A stretch of 10,296 nucleotides of DNA. It comes from Onstottus_A sp036505875 (lineage in GTDB: Bacteria > Acidobacteriota > Blastocatellia > UBA7656). The stretch covers positions 1 to 10,296 of the forward strand of contig DASXSR010000055.1 in the NCBI GenBank assembly GCA_036505875.1. Reading direction: 5' to 3'. Within the stretch, counting starts at the first letter, position 1, and each line of letters opens with the position of its first letter. Under the pieces are notes generated by a model that made no database searches, was not told the origin of the DNA, and saw only the letters and a list, made by a program, of their open reading frames with translations. The position numbers were made by a program, and so were the translations under genes. Below are positions 1 through 8,541 of the stretch, piece after piece.

Positions 1-1
1 G

Positions 2-1078
2 ATCAGTCTGGGCTGGATCATCAACAGGAAGGATGATCTCATCTGGTTCATCGGCAGCGTCGTCACCAGTTATGCCTTCCTGGCGGCCAATCTGATTTTG
101 GTCAAACTGGGTCTCTCAGTGATGATCGTGACCTGGATATGGGCGCTTGGATTCGATGGCCCACACGTCTTTGGCACGGTTTCGAGGACTTACGCCGACG
201 CCGAAGAGCGCCGCAAGCGAGCGAAGCTTTACTATGGGACACTATCGCTGTTCTTGCTGGGCCCTGCGATGGTGTTGGCGGGTCGATTGAAAGTGCTTGG
301 CACGGAAGCCTGGGGACCTGTGTTTTTCTTCTTCGCATCTGTGTGGGCGTACTATCATCTTGTAAAGCAACATTACGGGTTCATGATTCTTTACAAGAAG
401 AAAAACAACGACCTGGCGGAGATCGACAACCTTATCGATCGCGCGTTCATTATGCTCGGCATGACTTACCCCTTCGTGCGGTTTTTAACTCACAGCTACG
501 CTGCAAGACAACGCCTCGAGGGGATGGGATTTCCGACGCAGTCGGGATCAGTTTGGTGGTTGGAGACTCTGGTGTTTTGGGCTTTCATTGTATCGCTGAT
601 CCTGTTGATCGGAAGGCAAGCTCACCGGCTCTACTTGAAGCAACCCGTGAATGCTCCGAAACTTCTGCTATTAGCGGCGGCAGTGCCGATGCATTGGATC
701 GTGCTGAGGTTGATCGAGCCGGTTCAGCCTCCCGCTGCTGCGGCACTCGCAGCGGTCGCGACCCTGACTATCTACCACAACGTTCAATACCACCGCATCA
801 TCTGGTTTCATAACAACAACAAGTACCGGCGCGCGGATGCTCGGAGGTTCGGCGCGGCGTCAATCATCAGCAAGAGCGTCTGGAGTTACATCATGTTTGC
901 GCTCGCGTTCGGCGCGTTTTATCACATCCCGCATTACACGCTTGTGAAACCTGACAGCTTCTGGATGGCGTTCATCTGGGGCGGCGCGTTCACTCACTAC
1001 TATCTCGACAGCAAGATCTGGCGCGTTCGCCGGGATGCGCAGCTCAATCAGAACCTGCGAATGGCGGAAGTAGCATAG
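2..1078 (+). CDS. Polytopic membrane protein, histidine-rich, unknown function (5' end outside window)
   Basis: The reading frame is open from the left edge, so this is the last 358 residues of a longer protein; a TTG at 98 could be read as a start, but 32 in-frame hydrophobic codons precede it without a stop. Several long hydrophobic segments alternate with charged loops, indicating an integral inner-membrane protein with about seven or more visible helices. Histidines fall in conserved-looking clusters (numbering from base 2): a D-G-P-H box (D52, H55) followed by S-R-T-Y, H119 and H124, the series H259, H264, H270 with aromatic neighbours, and near the C-terminus H-Y-Y-L-D (H332, D336) before K-I-W-R. 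Histidine and acid boxes at helix ends recall membrane-bound metal enzymes, but I cannot assign a family, so a metal site is inference only. The TAG stop lies inside a palindromic repeat. The gene appears intact at its 3' end. Confidence 0.8.
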   Translation: MSLGWIINRKDDLIWFIGSVVTSYAFLAANLILVKLGLSVMIVTWIWALGFDGPHVFGTVSRTYADAEERRKRAKLYYGTLSLFLLGPAMVLAGRLKVLGTEAWGPVFFFFASVWAYYHLVKQHYGFMILYKKKNNDLAEIDNLIDRAFIMLGMTYPFVRFLTHSYAARQRLEGMGFPTQSGSVWWLETLVFWAFIVSLILLIGRQAHRLYLKQPVNAPKLLLLAAAVPMHWIVLRLIEPVQPPAAAALAAVATLTIYHNVQYHRIIWFHNNNKYRRADARRFGAASIISKSVWSYIMFALAFGAFYHIPHYTLVKPDSFWMAFIWGGAFTHYYLDSKIWRVRRDAQLNQNLRMAEVA

Positions 1079-1090
1079 ACTTCAGTCTGT
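1075..1090. repeat. Palindromic repeat copy 1 (ATAGACTTCAGTCTGT)
   Basis: This is an imperfect palindrome with arms AGACT and AGTCT. It differs from the perfect copy at 1111-1126 only at its second base and in the two central bases. The match continues outside the palindrome as GTGC. The TAG stop codon of the upstream membrane-protein gene lies within its left arm. Confidence 0.65.
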
Positions 1091-1110
1091 GCGTCGCTCC
1101 CGAAGAACAG

Positions 1111-1126
1111 ACAGACTAAAGTCTGT
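1111..1126. repeat. Palindromic repeat copy 2 (ACAGACTAAAGTCTGT)
   Basis: This is a perfect inverted repeat with 7-base arms (ACAGACT, AGTCTGT) around AA. It sits 36 bases after copy 1 in the same orientation, as judged by the shared right flank GTCTGTGC. An extra ACAG just before it extends the left side. The arrangement of two short palindromes between genes resembles REP-type elements. It is followed after 12 bases by the start of the zinc-ribbon gene, so it could also act as an mRNA hairpin there. Confidence 0.7.
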
Positions 1127-1138
1127 GCTACGAACAAA

Positions 1139-1321
1139 ATGGCGACGATTCTAGCTATCCTAATTTGCGCAGTAGTATTGACTGCTTACGTCTTATTCGA
1201 GAAGCGCGTTAATCAACGGGCCTGTTCCGAATGCGGCTTCAAAGCCTCGATCGATGGACTCGATGAAGTTTGCCCGCGCTGCGGCTCGCTGATCCCACAG
1301 CATAGACATGCGAATTCGTGA
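1139..1321 (+). CDS. Small membrane-anchored zinc-ribbon protein
   Basis: The 60-residue product has one N-terminal hydrophobic segment (about residues 3-20), then a basic stretch, then a two-knuckle cysteine motif: C29-x2-C32 and C45-x2-C48, each followed by glycine. This is the pattern of a rubredoxin-like or zinc-ribbon fold that binds one metal ion. The short C-terminal tail contains two histidines. No clear Shine-Dalgarno precedes the ATG, which lies 12 bases after a palindromic repeat. The 3' end overlaps the next gene by 14 bases in another frame, suggesting coupled translation. The intact CxxC pairs in such a short frame support a real gene. Its role is unknown; the ribbon probably faces the cytoplasm if the single helix is a signal anchor with a basic C-terminal side, which is inference. 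Confidence 0.6.
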   Translation: MATILAILICAVVLTAYVLFEKRVNQRACSECGFKASIDGLDEVCPRCGSLIPQHRHANS

Positions 1322-1697
1322 TAACTGGCCGAAGCTTGTGTTCATCTGCGTTCCGCTGCTGATTGTAGCAATCGACGCAGTGGTGCTGATCGGCGAGAGG
1401 CTTGAGCCCGAAACACAAAAAGCGATCAGGTTGGTGAAGGAGAGCAATTCTCGGAAAGAGAACTTCACCGTTCAGCAATACCTCTACACGACTGTGTATC
1501 ACCGCAAGAGCAACGGCGAGGCGATTATAATAGCAGGCTGGCGAGCGACTCCGTCATCAGAGTCGAGCGCTTCACTGATTGTCGAGTTCAGCTACACGGA
1601 TTCGAGCGGTGACCACCTGGCGACCTGGGAAGCGAGTCTTAAGGATAGGACTGTGGCTCCGAAGAATGAAATTGCCCTGGAGCTCTCATGGCATTGA
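1308..1697 (+). CDS. Single-pass membrane protein of unknown function
   Basis: The 129-residue product has an N-terminal hydrophobic segment (about residues 9-28) after a short basic head. A soluble domain of about 100 residues follows, rich in Ser, Thr and charged residues and with alternating beta-type patterns near its end (SLIVEFSYTD, then LATWEASL). I do not recognise the family. The ATG lies inside the end of the zinc-ribbon gene (14-base overlap) with no obvious Shine-Dalgarno, which points to translational coupling and a shared membrane role. The gene ends 11 bases from the stop of the convergent minus-strand gene, and I see no terminator hairpin in that gap. A 91-residue antisense frame in the same stretch has no supporting features. 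Confidence 0.6.
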   Translation: MRIRDNWPKLVFICVPLLIVAIDAVVLIGERLEPETQKAIRLVKESNSRKENFTVQQYLYTTVYHRKSNGEAIIIAGWRATPSSESSASLIVEFSYTDSSGDHLATWEASLKDRTVAPKNEIALELSWH

Positions 1698-1708
1698 ACC
1701 CACCGGCG

Positions 1709-2104
1709 TTACTCTCCGTTTATCGGAACAGGCTTGCCGTCTTTGATCCGCACGTCCTTCCGCGCGTACGCCGAATGACCCTTCAACTTCATCGCGGCAT
1801 TCTTGACACCAAACGTGTGCGTGCGCCCGCCTCCTAACTCGCCGGCACTACTCTTCTCGTATTTCCAATCGGTTCGCTCCAGAAAAATGACATCAACCCG
1901 CCAGATGATGACAGGCTTCCCTGGTTCGATTGATTCGGTTGGGTCGATCAAGTATCGCCAGACGATGTACCAACCCGGATGGTCGTAGTGCGACTGAATC
2001 GCAGCAAGTTGCCTTTCGAGGTAATCGACTGCCTTGCGGATCGCGACTAAACTTAAACCTGGCGGAAGCGGGACCGAGGGATCAAAGTCTTCTCTGCGTG
2101 CCAT
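1709..2104 (-). CDS. Unknown 131-residue protein paired with DNA methyltransferase
   Basis: The frame can be read from 2209, but that would overlap the methyltransferase. The ATG at 2104 lies 8 bases after the methyltransferase stop, with a weak GTGAG upstream, and is the more likely start. The product is soluble with no membrane segment. Its N-terminal part looks helical (about residues 18-40). A tryptophan- and tyrosine-rich centre follows (GWYIVWRY near 44-51), then a beta-like stretch with acidic residues (IIWRVDVIFLE, 67-77), then a glycine-rich turn with R94, T95 and H96, and a basic tail. I do not recognise it. Being the tight downstream partner of a DNA methyltransferase, it could be a restriction nuclease, a specificity factor or an unrelated cargo gene. 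The D71-x5-E77 and nearby lysines are only a weak echo of a PD-(D/E)xK nuclease. Confidence 0.65.
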   Translation of the reverse strand: MARREDFDPSVPLPPGLSLVAIRKAVDYLERQLAAIQSHYDHPGWYIVWRYLIDPTESIEPGKPVIIWRVDVIFLERTDWKYEKSSAGELGGGRTHTFGVKNAAMKLKGHSAYARKDVRIKDGKPVPINGE

Positions 2105-2112
2105 GAAGCGAC

Positions 2113-3045
2113 TCACTTTACGTGAAGCGCGGCCAACAAAGGAATTGCTTTGACCGCCATCTCGAAGTACTCTTTGTTGATCTCCAAGCCAACGCTTTTC
2201 AAACCACATGCAGTGGCTGCTGCAATCGTTGAACCTGATCCCATAAACGGGTCGAGAATCGTGCCTTCACCAAACGGCAGCGAAGCTCGCACGATCTGCC
2301 GCACGAAGCGCTGCGGCTTGAGCGAAGGATGCGGCGCGACGGCTCGTTCACCGTTTCGCGCGACTGATGACTCGATGACATCTTTGAACGGTTCGTTTTT
2401 TGAGATACGACGCAACCCACCTGTTCGCCACTTGCGCAGATTATCCTGAACGCGGCCCTCACAAGGCTTTCTGAACAGTCCCCACGGCTCCCAGCACGCG
2501 CGCGGCATCACGGTCACCATCTCGAATTCCCGCTCGGCATTCTTTGGACGGTCACCGCCACGCAGAGTCTGGACCAGACGCATGATCTCCCCGCGCTTTT
2601 CAAATCCGGCTGCTAGAAAAGGCTCATACACGAAATGCGAGACCAGCGGATTGGTGGCAATGAACACGTGAGCGCCCGGCACGAGTACCCTCATCAAGCG
2701 CTCGGCGAGTCGTGCGAAGAAGTCGCGGAGCTGTTGTCGCTCCGAATCGGTGAGCACAGTAAACCTAGGTACCGGCGCGCGTTGGCATCCATCAAACGAA
2801 GGAGGAATCCGCCAGACCCCGCCCTTGCCTGCTTTCCGCTTACTCAGTTGTTCTTCCGAATACTCAATCAGTCCGTAAGGTGGGTCGGTCACTGCGGCTT
2901 CAAACGAATTTGGTTTTGCCTTATCCAACCACTCGAACGCGTCGCAATTCAATACTTGATAAAGGCTATTGTCGATTGCAGACGGCAGTTCCTGGTCAAA
3001 CAGGACTGGCGCGGTAGCGTATTCTTGTATTTTTGTCCGAGACAT
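2113..3045 (-). CDS. Site-specific DNA methyltransferase (beta class, likely N6-adenine or N4-cytosine)
   Basis: This 310-residue protein transfers a methyl group from S-adenosylmethionine to an exocyclic amino group in DNA. Catalytic motif IV, DPPY, is at residues 54-57. The SAM-binding motif I, DPFMGSGST, is at 265-273 near the C-terminus, followed by a GLEIN strand (286-290). The order IV before I is that of beta-class enzymes. The HPSLKP box (239-244) just before motif I matches the usual H-P-x-x-K-P element. DPPY rather than SPPY favours N6-adenine. The variable region between about 60 and 235 would hold target recognition. Length is normal and all core motifs are intact. The ATG lies 5 bases after the alanine dehydrogenase stop, with an AGGA that overlaps that stop, so translation is probably coupled. 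No recognisable restriction enzyme is adjacent, so it may be an orphan (regulatory) methyltransferase or belong with the small gene at 1709-2104. Confidence 0.9.
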   Translation of the reverse strand: MSRTKIQEYATAPVLFDQELPSAIDNSLYQVLNCDAFEWLDKAKPNSFEAAVTDPPYGLIEYSEEQLSKRKAGKGGVWRIPPSFDGCQRAPVPRFTVLTDSERQQLRDFFARLAERLMRVLVPGAHVFIATNPLVSHFVYEPFLAAGFEKRGEIMRLVQTLRGGDRPKNAEREFEMVTVMPRACWEPWGLFRKPCEGRVQDNLRKWRTGGLRRISKNEPFKDVIESSVARNGERAVAPHPSLKPQRFVRQIVRASLPFGEGTILDPFMGSGSTIAAATACGLKSVGLEINKEYFEMAVKAIPLLAALHVK

Positions 3046-3050
3046 ACGTC

Positions 3051-4163
3051 CTAGATCAGCTTATCAATTGGTGCGTATTCAAGCCCCTGGTCGACAGCAA
3101 CTGCCTCGTAAGTAACTTTGCCCTTGTAAGTGTTCACCCCGTTCTTCAAGTGCCGGTCCCTCTTGATCGCTTCAACAAAGCCGTGCTTGGTGAGCTTCAA
3201 TGCGAACGGCAGCGTGGCGTTTGTCAGCGCAAACGTAGACGTGCGCGGCACGGCGCCTGGCATGTTAGTCACTCCGTAATGAAGAACGTTCTCGACGTAA
3301 TAAGTCGGTTGGCTGTGAGTAGTCGGTTTAGTGGTTTCGATGCATCCGCCTTGATCGACCGCTACATCGACTATCACCGATCCGCGAGGCATATCGCGCA
3401 GCATGTCGCGCGTGACAAGCTTTGGAGCAGCCGCTCCGGGAACCAACACCGCGCCGATAACTAGATCGGATGCCGTCACCGACTCAGCGATCGTGTAAGG
3501 ATTCGACGCGAGAGTTCGAATTCGGCTCCCGAAAATGTCGTCCAGATAGCGAAGGCGTTCGAGGTCGCGATCAATGATGATCACCGATGCGCCAAACCCG
3601 ACCGCGATCTTTGCCGCATTCGTCCCGACGACTCCGCCCCCGATGATTGTCGCGCGACCTGGCGCGACGCCGGGCACACCGCCCAGCAGCACCCCGCGCC
3701 CGCCGTTGATCTGCTCCAGATAGAATGAGCCCACCTGCACAGCCATGCGACCCGCTACCTCGCTCATCGGAGTGAGCAGCGGCAGATGGCCTAGATCGTT
3801 GGTGATAGTCTCATAAGCGACACCAATCACGCCGCGATCGAGTAAAGCCTTTGTCAACTCGCGCGCCGGCGCCAGGTGCAAGTAAGTGAACAGGATCAGC
3901 CCCTCGCGAAGCAAACCGTACTCGGAAGCTATCGGTTCTTTGACTTTGACGATCATCTCGGCCCGCGACCAAGCCTCTTCGGCTGAGTCGACGATCTGCC
4001 CGCCTGCGGTTACGTATTCCTGATCAGTGATGCCGGAGCCTTCACCCGCCTTCGACTCGACCAGCACAGTGTGGCCCGCGCTAGTCAAAGCCTTCACGCC
4101 AGCCGGCACGAGCCCCACTCGGTACTCGTTGTCCTTAACTTCCTTCGGCAATCCAACGATCAT
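3051..4163 (-). CDS. ald: Alanine dehydrogenase
   Basis: This enzyme converts L-alanine, NAD+ and water to pyruvate, ammonium and NADH, and works in the cytoplasm at the junction of carbon and nitrogen metabolism. The protein is 370 residues, the usual family length, and starts with the typical MIVGLPKE. Residues known in the family are in their expected places: R15 (pyruvate carboxylate), K75 in KVKEP, H96 in YLHLAP and D270 in VDVAVDQGG (catalysis). The NAD-binding Rossmann glycine motif GGGVVG is at 175-180, with D198 at the end of the second strand as expected for NAD preference. The start ATG overlaps the TGA of the protease gene (ATGA), and the methyltransferase starts 5 bases after its stop. 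A pyridine nucleotide transhydrogenase alpha subunit is the nearest alternative, but length and active-site residues fit alanine dehydrogenase. Confidence 0.96.
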   Translation of the reverse strand: MIVGLPKEVKDNEYRVGLVPAGVKALTSAGHTVLVESKAGEGSGITDQEYVTAGGQIVDSAEEAWSRAEMIVKVKEPIASEYGLLREGLILFTYLHLAPARELTKALLDRGVIGVAYETITNDLGHLPLLTPMSEVAGRMAVQVGSFYLEQINGGRGVLLGGVPGVAPGRATIIGGGVVGTNAAKIAVGFGASVIIIDRDLERLRYLDDIFGSRIRTLASNPYTIAESVTASDLVIGAVLVPGAAAPKLVTRDMLRDMPRGSVIVDVAVDQGGCIETTKPTTHSQPTYYVENVLHYGVTNMPGAVPRTSTFALTNATLPFALKLTKHGFVEAIKRDRHLKNGVNTYKGKVTYEAVAVDQGLEYAPIDKLI

Positions 4164-4600
4164 AGTCGTTTCACCTTCACCACCGGCTGATCCGGATGAG
4201 CAGGATTAGGAATGACCTTGCGGTTGATTGGGTCCACGAACAAATCAAGCATCTCTAACACTATTTGGCCAATGATTACTTCATCCCCCAGGACCACCGC
4301 TTCGGTGATCATGTCCCGGCCGATGACACTGACAGCGATCGGACCGGTGGTAGGCACCATGTCTCTGCGACCATCCGCATACTGAGTAACTCGGTGGCCA
4401 CGAGTCCGAAGACCCAACTTCTGCATCACATGAGCCGGCACTACAGTAGGCACCGCGCCGGTGTCGACAAGAGCATCGGCTTCATAGGTTCGAACGTCGC
4501 CCGGTGCTATCTTGCCTTGGCTGGCCAACTCTTCATCAAGTGCATTTACAAGCTTTGCTTGCGTCCTCACCTCGCCCATTGGCTCCTCCTTTGGCTTCAT
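4160..4600 (-). CDS. Retropepsin-like aspartic protease family protein
   Basis: This 146-residue protein has a single aspartic-protease-type domain. The catalytic triad motif D-T-G is at 46-48, preceded by ALV and followed by A, as in clan AA retropepsin-like proteins. The later hydrophobic-glycine element (VIIGQIVLE, 108-116) and LDLFVDP (118-124) match the second half of the fold. A one-domain enzyme of this type works as a homodimer. No signal peptide or membrane segment is visible, so a cytoplasmic location is expected. Two in-frame ATGs, at 4600 and 4579, each have a strong Shine-Dalgarno (GGAGGTG and AAGGAGG), so two N-termini are possible. The stop overlaps the alanine dehydrogenase start. 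Substrate and role are unknown; many bacterial members are uncharacterised and activity is inferred from the motif only. Confidence 0.85.
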   Translation of the reverse strand: MKPKEEPMGEVRTQAKLVNALDEELASQGKIAPGDVRTYEADALVDTGAVPTVVPAHVMQKLGLRTRGHRVTQYADGRRDMVPTTGPIAVSVIGRDMITEAVVLGDEVIIGQIVLEMLDLFVDPINRKVIPNPAHPDQPVVKVKRL

Positions 4601-4637
4601 TCTCCCACCTCCGTAGTCAAAGACATGCCAGACCTAT

Positions 4638-4666
4638 ATTATCTGCCGTCACCGTAAGCCGTACAA
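4638..4666 (-). promoter_or_regulatory. Candidate sigma70-type promoter for protease-ald-methyltransferase unit
   Basis: On the minus strand, TTGTAC (4666-4661) and GATAAT (4643-4638) are separated by 17 bases. The -10 matches consensus at five of six positions, the -35 at only three. It lies in the 81-base gap between the aldehyde dehydrogenase stop and the protease start and would give a leader of about 30 bases. Read-through from the upstream gene remains possible. Confidence 0.35.
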
Positions 4667-4681
4667 AGCACTCGAAGGAGG

Positions 4682-6171
<1,490 letters not shown>

Positions 6172-6196
<25 letters not shown>

Positions 6197-6513
6197 ATGA
6201 GTCCTACCTCCCTCGTGTTCGATATATTAAACGAAGCGTCCGCCACCTGAGGCTCAGGAAGTTTATGACAAGCATAGCAAGGCGTGGTTGCTTTGCGCTC
6301 GGTGGGTTTTCCGTGGTTTGGATGCCGCTCCCAGAACTTGGAATCGGGTGTGTGACAACTGTAACAAGTTTCGCGGTCGGTGTTGCGGGTTATGCCGGCA
6401 TGTTCCGGGCGTGCGGTCATCGCAGGCGGCCTGCGGCTGATGACCCAGAGAACGGTGAACAGCGCGATGATTCCGACAGCGACCGCCAAAAAATAAAGGT
6501 CTTTCCTGTTCAT
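6172..6513 (-). CDS. Membrane-anchored di-haem c-type cytochrome-like protein
   Basis: The 113-residue product has an N-terminal hydrophobic anchor (about residues 7-26) after a short basic head, so the rest should face the periplasm. Two haem c attachment motifs are present: C50-Y-S-C-H54 and C79-Y-A-C-H83. Additional histidines (H38, H64, H67) could serve as distal ligands, which suggests a bis-histidine electron carrier rather than an oxidase subunit. It is short compared with NapC/NrfH-type proteins, which carry four haems. The last 25 bases overlap the aldehyde dehydrogenase start in another frame, so the two are probably co-transcribed and perhaps coupled. A promoter-like sequence lies upstream (6562-6590). 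The Shine-Dalgarno before the ATG is weak. The partner of this cytochrome is not visible in the window. Confidence 0.75.
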
Positions 6514-6561
6514 AAGCGGGCTGACATAGCGCGCCGCGAGGGTGAGTCGCCTTAAGAGCCG

Positions 6562-6590
6562 AATCTAGCAAAGCGGATATGGGTAGTCAA
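6562..6590 (-). promoter_or_regulatory. Candidate sigma70-type promoter for cytochrome-aldehyde dehydrogenase unit
   Basis: On the minus strand, TTGACT (6590-6585, five of six matches to consensus) and TAGATT (6567-6562, four of six) are separated by exactly 17 bases. It sits in the 87-base gap after the glycosyltransferase stop. The start point would be near 6555, giving a leader of about 40 bases. Confidence 0.5.
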
Positions 6591-6600
6591 GAAGCGCGAC

Positions 6601-8499
6601 CTAATCCGACTCTCGCCGTCTTTGTCGTTTCATTCGCGGGCTCAACTGGTAGAGTTCGACGATGAATCGAGGCCCGCCGAGTCTAGTCGGGCACAGAGCG
6701 AAGTCAGCAACTTTTGCCGGCCTCGAGCCGGGCGGTGGCCGTTCGTCGACAGACATCTCTTCTGATGAATCGTCTATCCAGTTGTCACGGCGAATAGTCA
6801 TCGTATACCGCGGACTGGCTGTCTCGAACACATCAACGTTAAATCCCCTTCGAGTCGATCTGCAGATCACCTTTGCGGGAGACAAAAGCAGAACCGTTTC
6901 AAAGTGGGTCACGACGGTGTCATCGGAAGTCAGAGTTTCAGCCAGCGTCGCGTTCGCTTCTTTCAAGGTGTACGTCGGCTGAAACAACCAGGATGATATC
7001 TGAATGCCTTCAATAAACAGGAACGAGACTACAAGCAACACCGCTGCCCGCCGTCCGGATGGGCGAATGCCGATCACCAGGCTTGCGGAGCCTGTGGCTG
7101 CCGCCAAACCAAGAAGAGAGACTCTGTAGTCTAATCCCCAAACCCAGAGCGCCTTGTAAATCATCGCCAGCGAAAGAACGGAAAAGAGCAGAATAAAGAT
7201 CACCGTGGACGAAATCATCAAGCCTCTTTGAAATCGGCGAGACCACTCGGAACGGCTCAACGCTACCGATATCAAGATTAGACCGGCGATGATTACGGTC
7301 TTTGGCAACCACAGTGTGACGGCGGTCGGATCACCCAGAACTCGCCACTTCATTCGCAAAACCGCGATGGCCGGCAACACAAAGAGGACTGCGAACCATC
7401 CGACCGCGTTCATTCGGTTTTTCGCGCTCAACAGCTCTTCCAGCGACGCCCATCCTCTTCCCAAAACACTTGCAGATAGCACAACCATCAACAGCAATGC
7501 GGGAAGAAACCTTCTCTCTGGTTGATACTGCGTGAAAGCAAGAGTGAATAAGTAGCCGATCAGAAGCATCGAACCGGTTATCTCGAGTTCACCGGCGTCG
7601 CGGATCGCTTTCCTAAAGCCGTGTCTCGACGCCCCTACGACCAAAAGTAACAGCGAAAGAAAAGTAAGCGCAGTAATAAGAGGGACCTCGGCATAGAACG
7701 CCGATCCGAGCAGTCGCGGTATCGATTCCAAAAAACTCGAAGGTCTTGTTGACCATTCGGACCCGGAGCCGTTGTGAAGATTGAACCAAAGCCACTCGCG
7801 GAAGTTTGGCAGGATGAACAGCACTAAATAAGCCGCGGTTGAGAGCACGAGCCCGAACAGCCAAAGCAGAGCCTCGCGTCGGCTTACGGACCGCCTGACG
7901 GCCGCCGTCGCAGCTACCAGGACCACCGCGGGCGCGAAATAGATAGCTGTGATTTTAGTCACGATCATCAGCCCAAATGTTGCCCCGGCGACAAATGCAA
8001 ATAGGATGCGCGTGCGCCTGAGCGACCAAAACCACATCGTAAGAGCGAGTAAGAAAACCAGCAGGCTTTCGGTGAACCCGGTCCGGCTGTACTCGATGTG
8101 AAGATTGGAGAAACCCAGCAGCACGCTCGCAAACACAGCGGTCCGTGTGTTGATCTCGCGGCGAACCAGGAGAAAAACCAAAACCACCGTCAGCCAACCG
8201 CTGAGCGCCGAGAGAATGCGCAGAGTCGTGAAGCTTATGCCGAAGACCTTGAATGTCAGATAAAGCAGCGCGTTATAGAGATAAGCAGAGTAGAGCGGGA
8301 GGTTGTACTGATCGATTCGCCATTGGCCGTAGAACAAAGCGTTGCGCGCGTTGTGCGCCCACCAACCTTCGTCGGTGATGAAATCGCGGCTGATCAGCGC
8401 TGAGGGATCAGCCTCCAGATTGATCACCCGAAGCAGCAACGCCGCACCCAATACGGCGCTCACAATCAAAACTGTCGTGATGCGCTTGTTGCTCGACAT
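6601..8499 (-). CDS. GT-C glycosyltransferase, family 39 (ArnT/PMT)-like membrane protein
   Basis: The product (632 residues from the ATG at 8499; a TTG at 8511 would add four) is an integral membrane protein with about a dozen hydrophobic segments. After the first helix it has the acidic loop motif T-D-E-G (D43, E44) in the first periplasmic loop, as in lipid-linked GT-C sugar transferases. A second conserved-looking stretch reads NLHIEYSRTGFTES (132-145), with R139 and E144. The C-terminal 100 residues after the last helix are hydrophilic and probably periplasmic. The family uses polyprenyl-phosphate-linked sugars to modify lipids, glycans or proteins in the envelope; the acceptor here is unknown. 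The gene heads the minus-strand run, diverges from the gene at 8676 and is separated from the cytochrome gene by 87 bases with a separate promoter-like site. Confidence 0.85.
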   Translation of the reverse strand: MSSNKRITTVLIVSAVLGAALLLRVINLEADPSALISRDFITDEGWWAHNARNALFYGQWRIDQYNLPLYSAYLYNALLYLTFKVFGISFTTLRILSALSGWLTVVLVFLLVRREINTRTAVFASVLLGFSNLHIEYSRTGFTESLLVFLLALTMWFWSLRRTRILFAFVAGATFGLMIVTKITAIYFAPAVVLVAATAAVRRSVSRREALLWLFGLVLSTAAYLVLFILPNFREWLWFNLHNGSGSEWSTRPSSFLESIPRLLGSAFYAEVPLITALTFLSLLLLVVGASRHGFRKAIRDAGELEITGSMLLIGYLFTLAFTQYQPERRFLPALLLMVVLSASVLGRGWASLEELLSAKNRMNAVGWFAVLFVLPAIAVLRMKWRVLGDPTAVTLWLPKTVIIAGLILISVALSRSEWSRRFQRGLMISSTVIFILLFSVLSLAMIYKALWVWGLDYRVSLLGLAAATGSASLVIGIRPSGRRAAVLLVVSFLFIEGIQISSWLFQPTYTLKEANATLAETLTSDDTVVTHFETVLLLSPAKVICRSTRRGFNVDVFETASPRYTMTIRRDNWIDDSSEEMSVDERPPPGSRPAKVADFALCPTRLGGPRFIVELYQLSPRMKRQRRRESD

Positions 8500-8541
8500 T
8501 GCTCGGACCAATGAGTGGGCGCCGTACTTTGCGCATCATCC

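Noticed and set aside
139..813. Long plus-strand open frame of 224 codons within the first membrane protein
   Set aside because: It lies in another frame of a clearly hydrophobic, coherent membrane protein and its translation has no domain-like pattern.
1698..1708. Possible terminator between the convergent genes
   Set aside because: The 11-base gap has no inverted repeat followed by a T-run on either strand.
2105..2209. Upstream extension of the 131-residue gene to an ATG at 2209
   Set aside because: It would overlap the methyltransferase by about 97 bases over its conserved C-terminal region; the ATG at 2104 fits the compact spacing of the unit.
3033..3464. Plus-strand open frame of 143 codons opposite alanine dehydrogenase
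   Set aside because: It is antisense to a complete, well-conserved enzyme and its translation shows no recognisable features.
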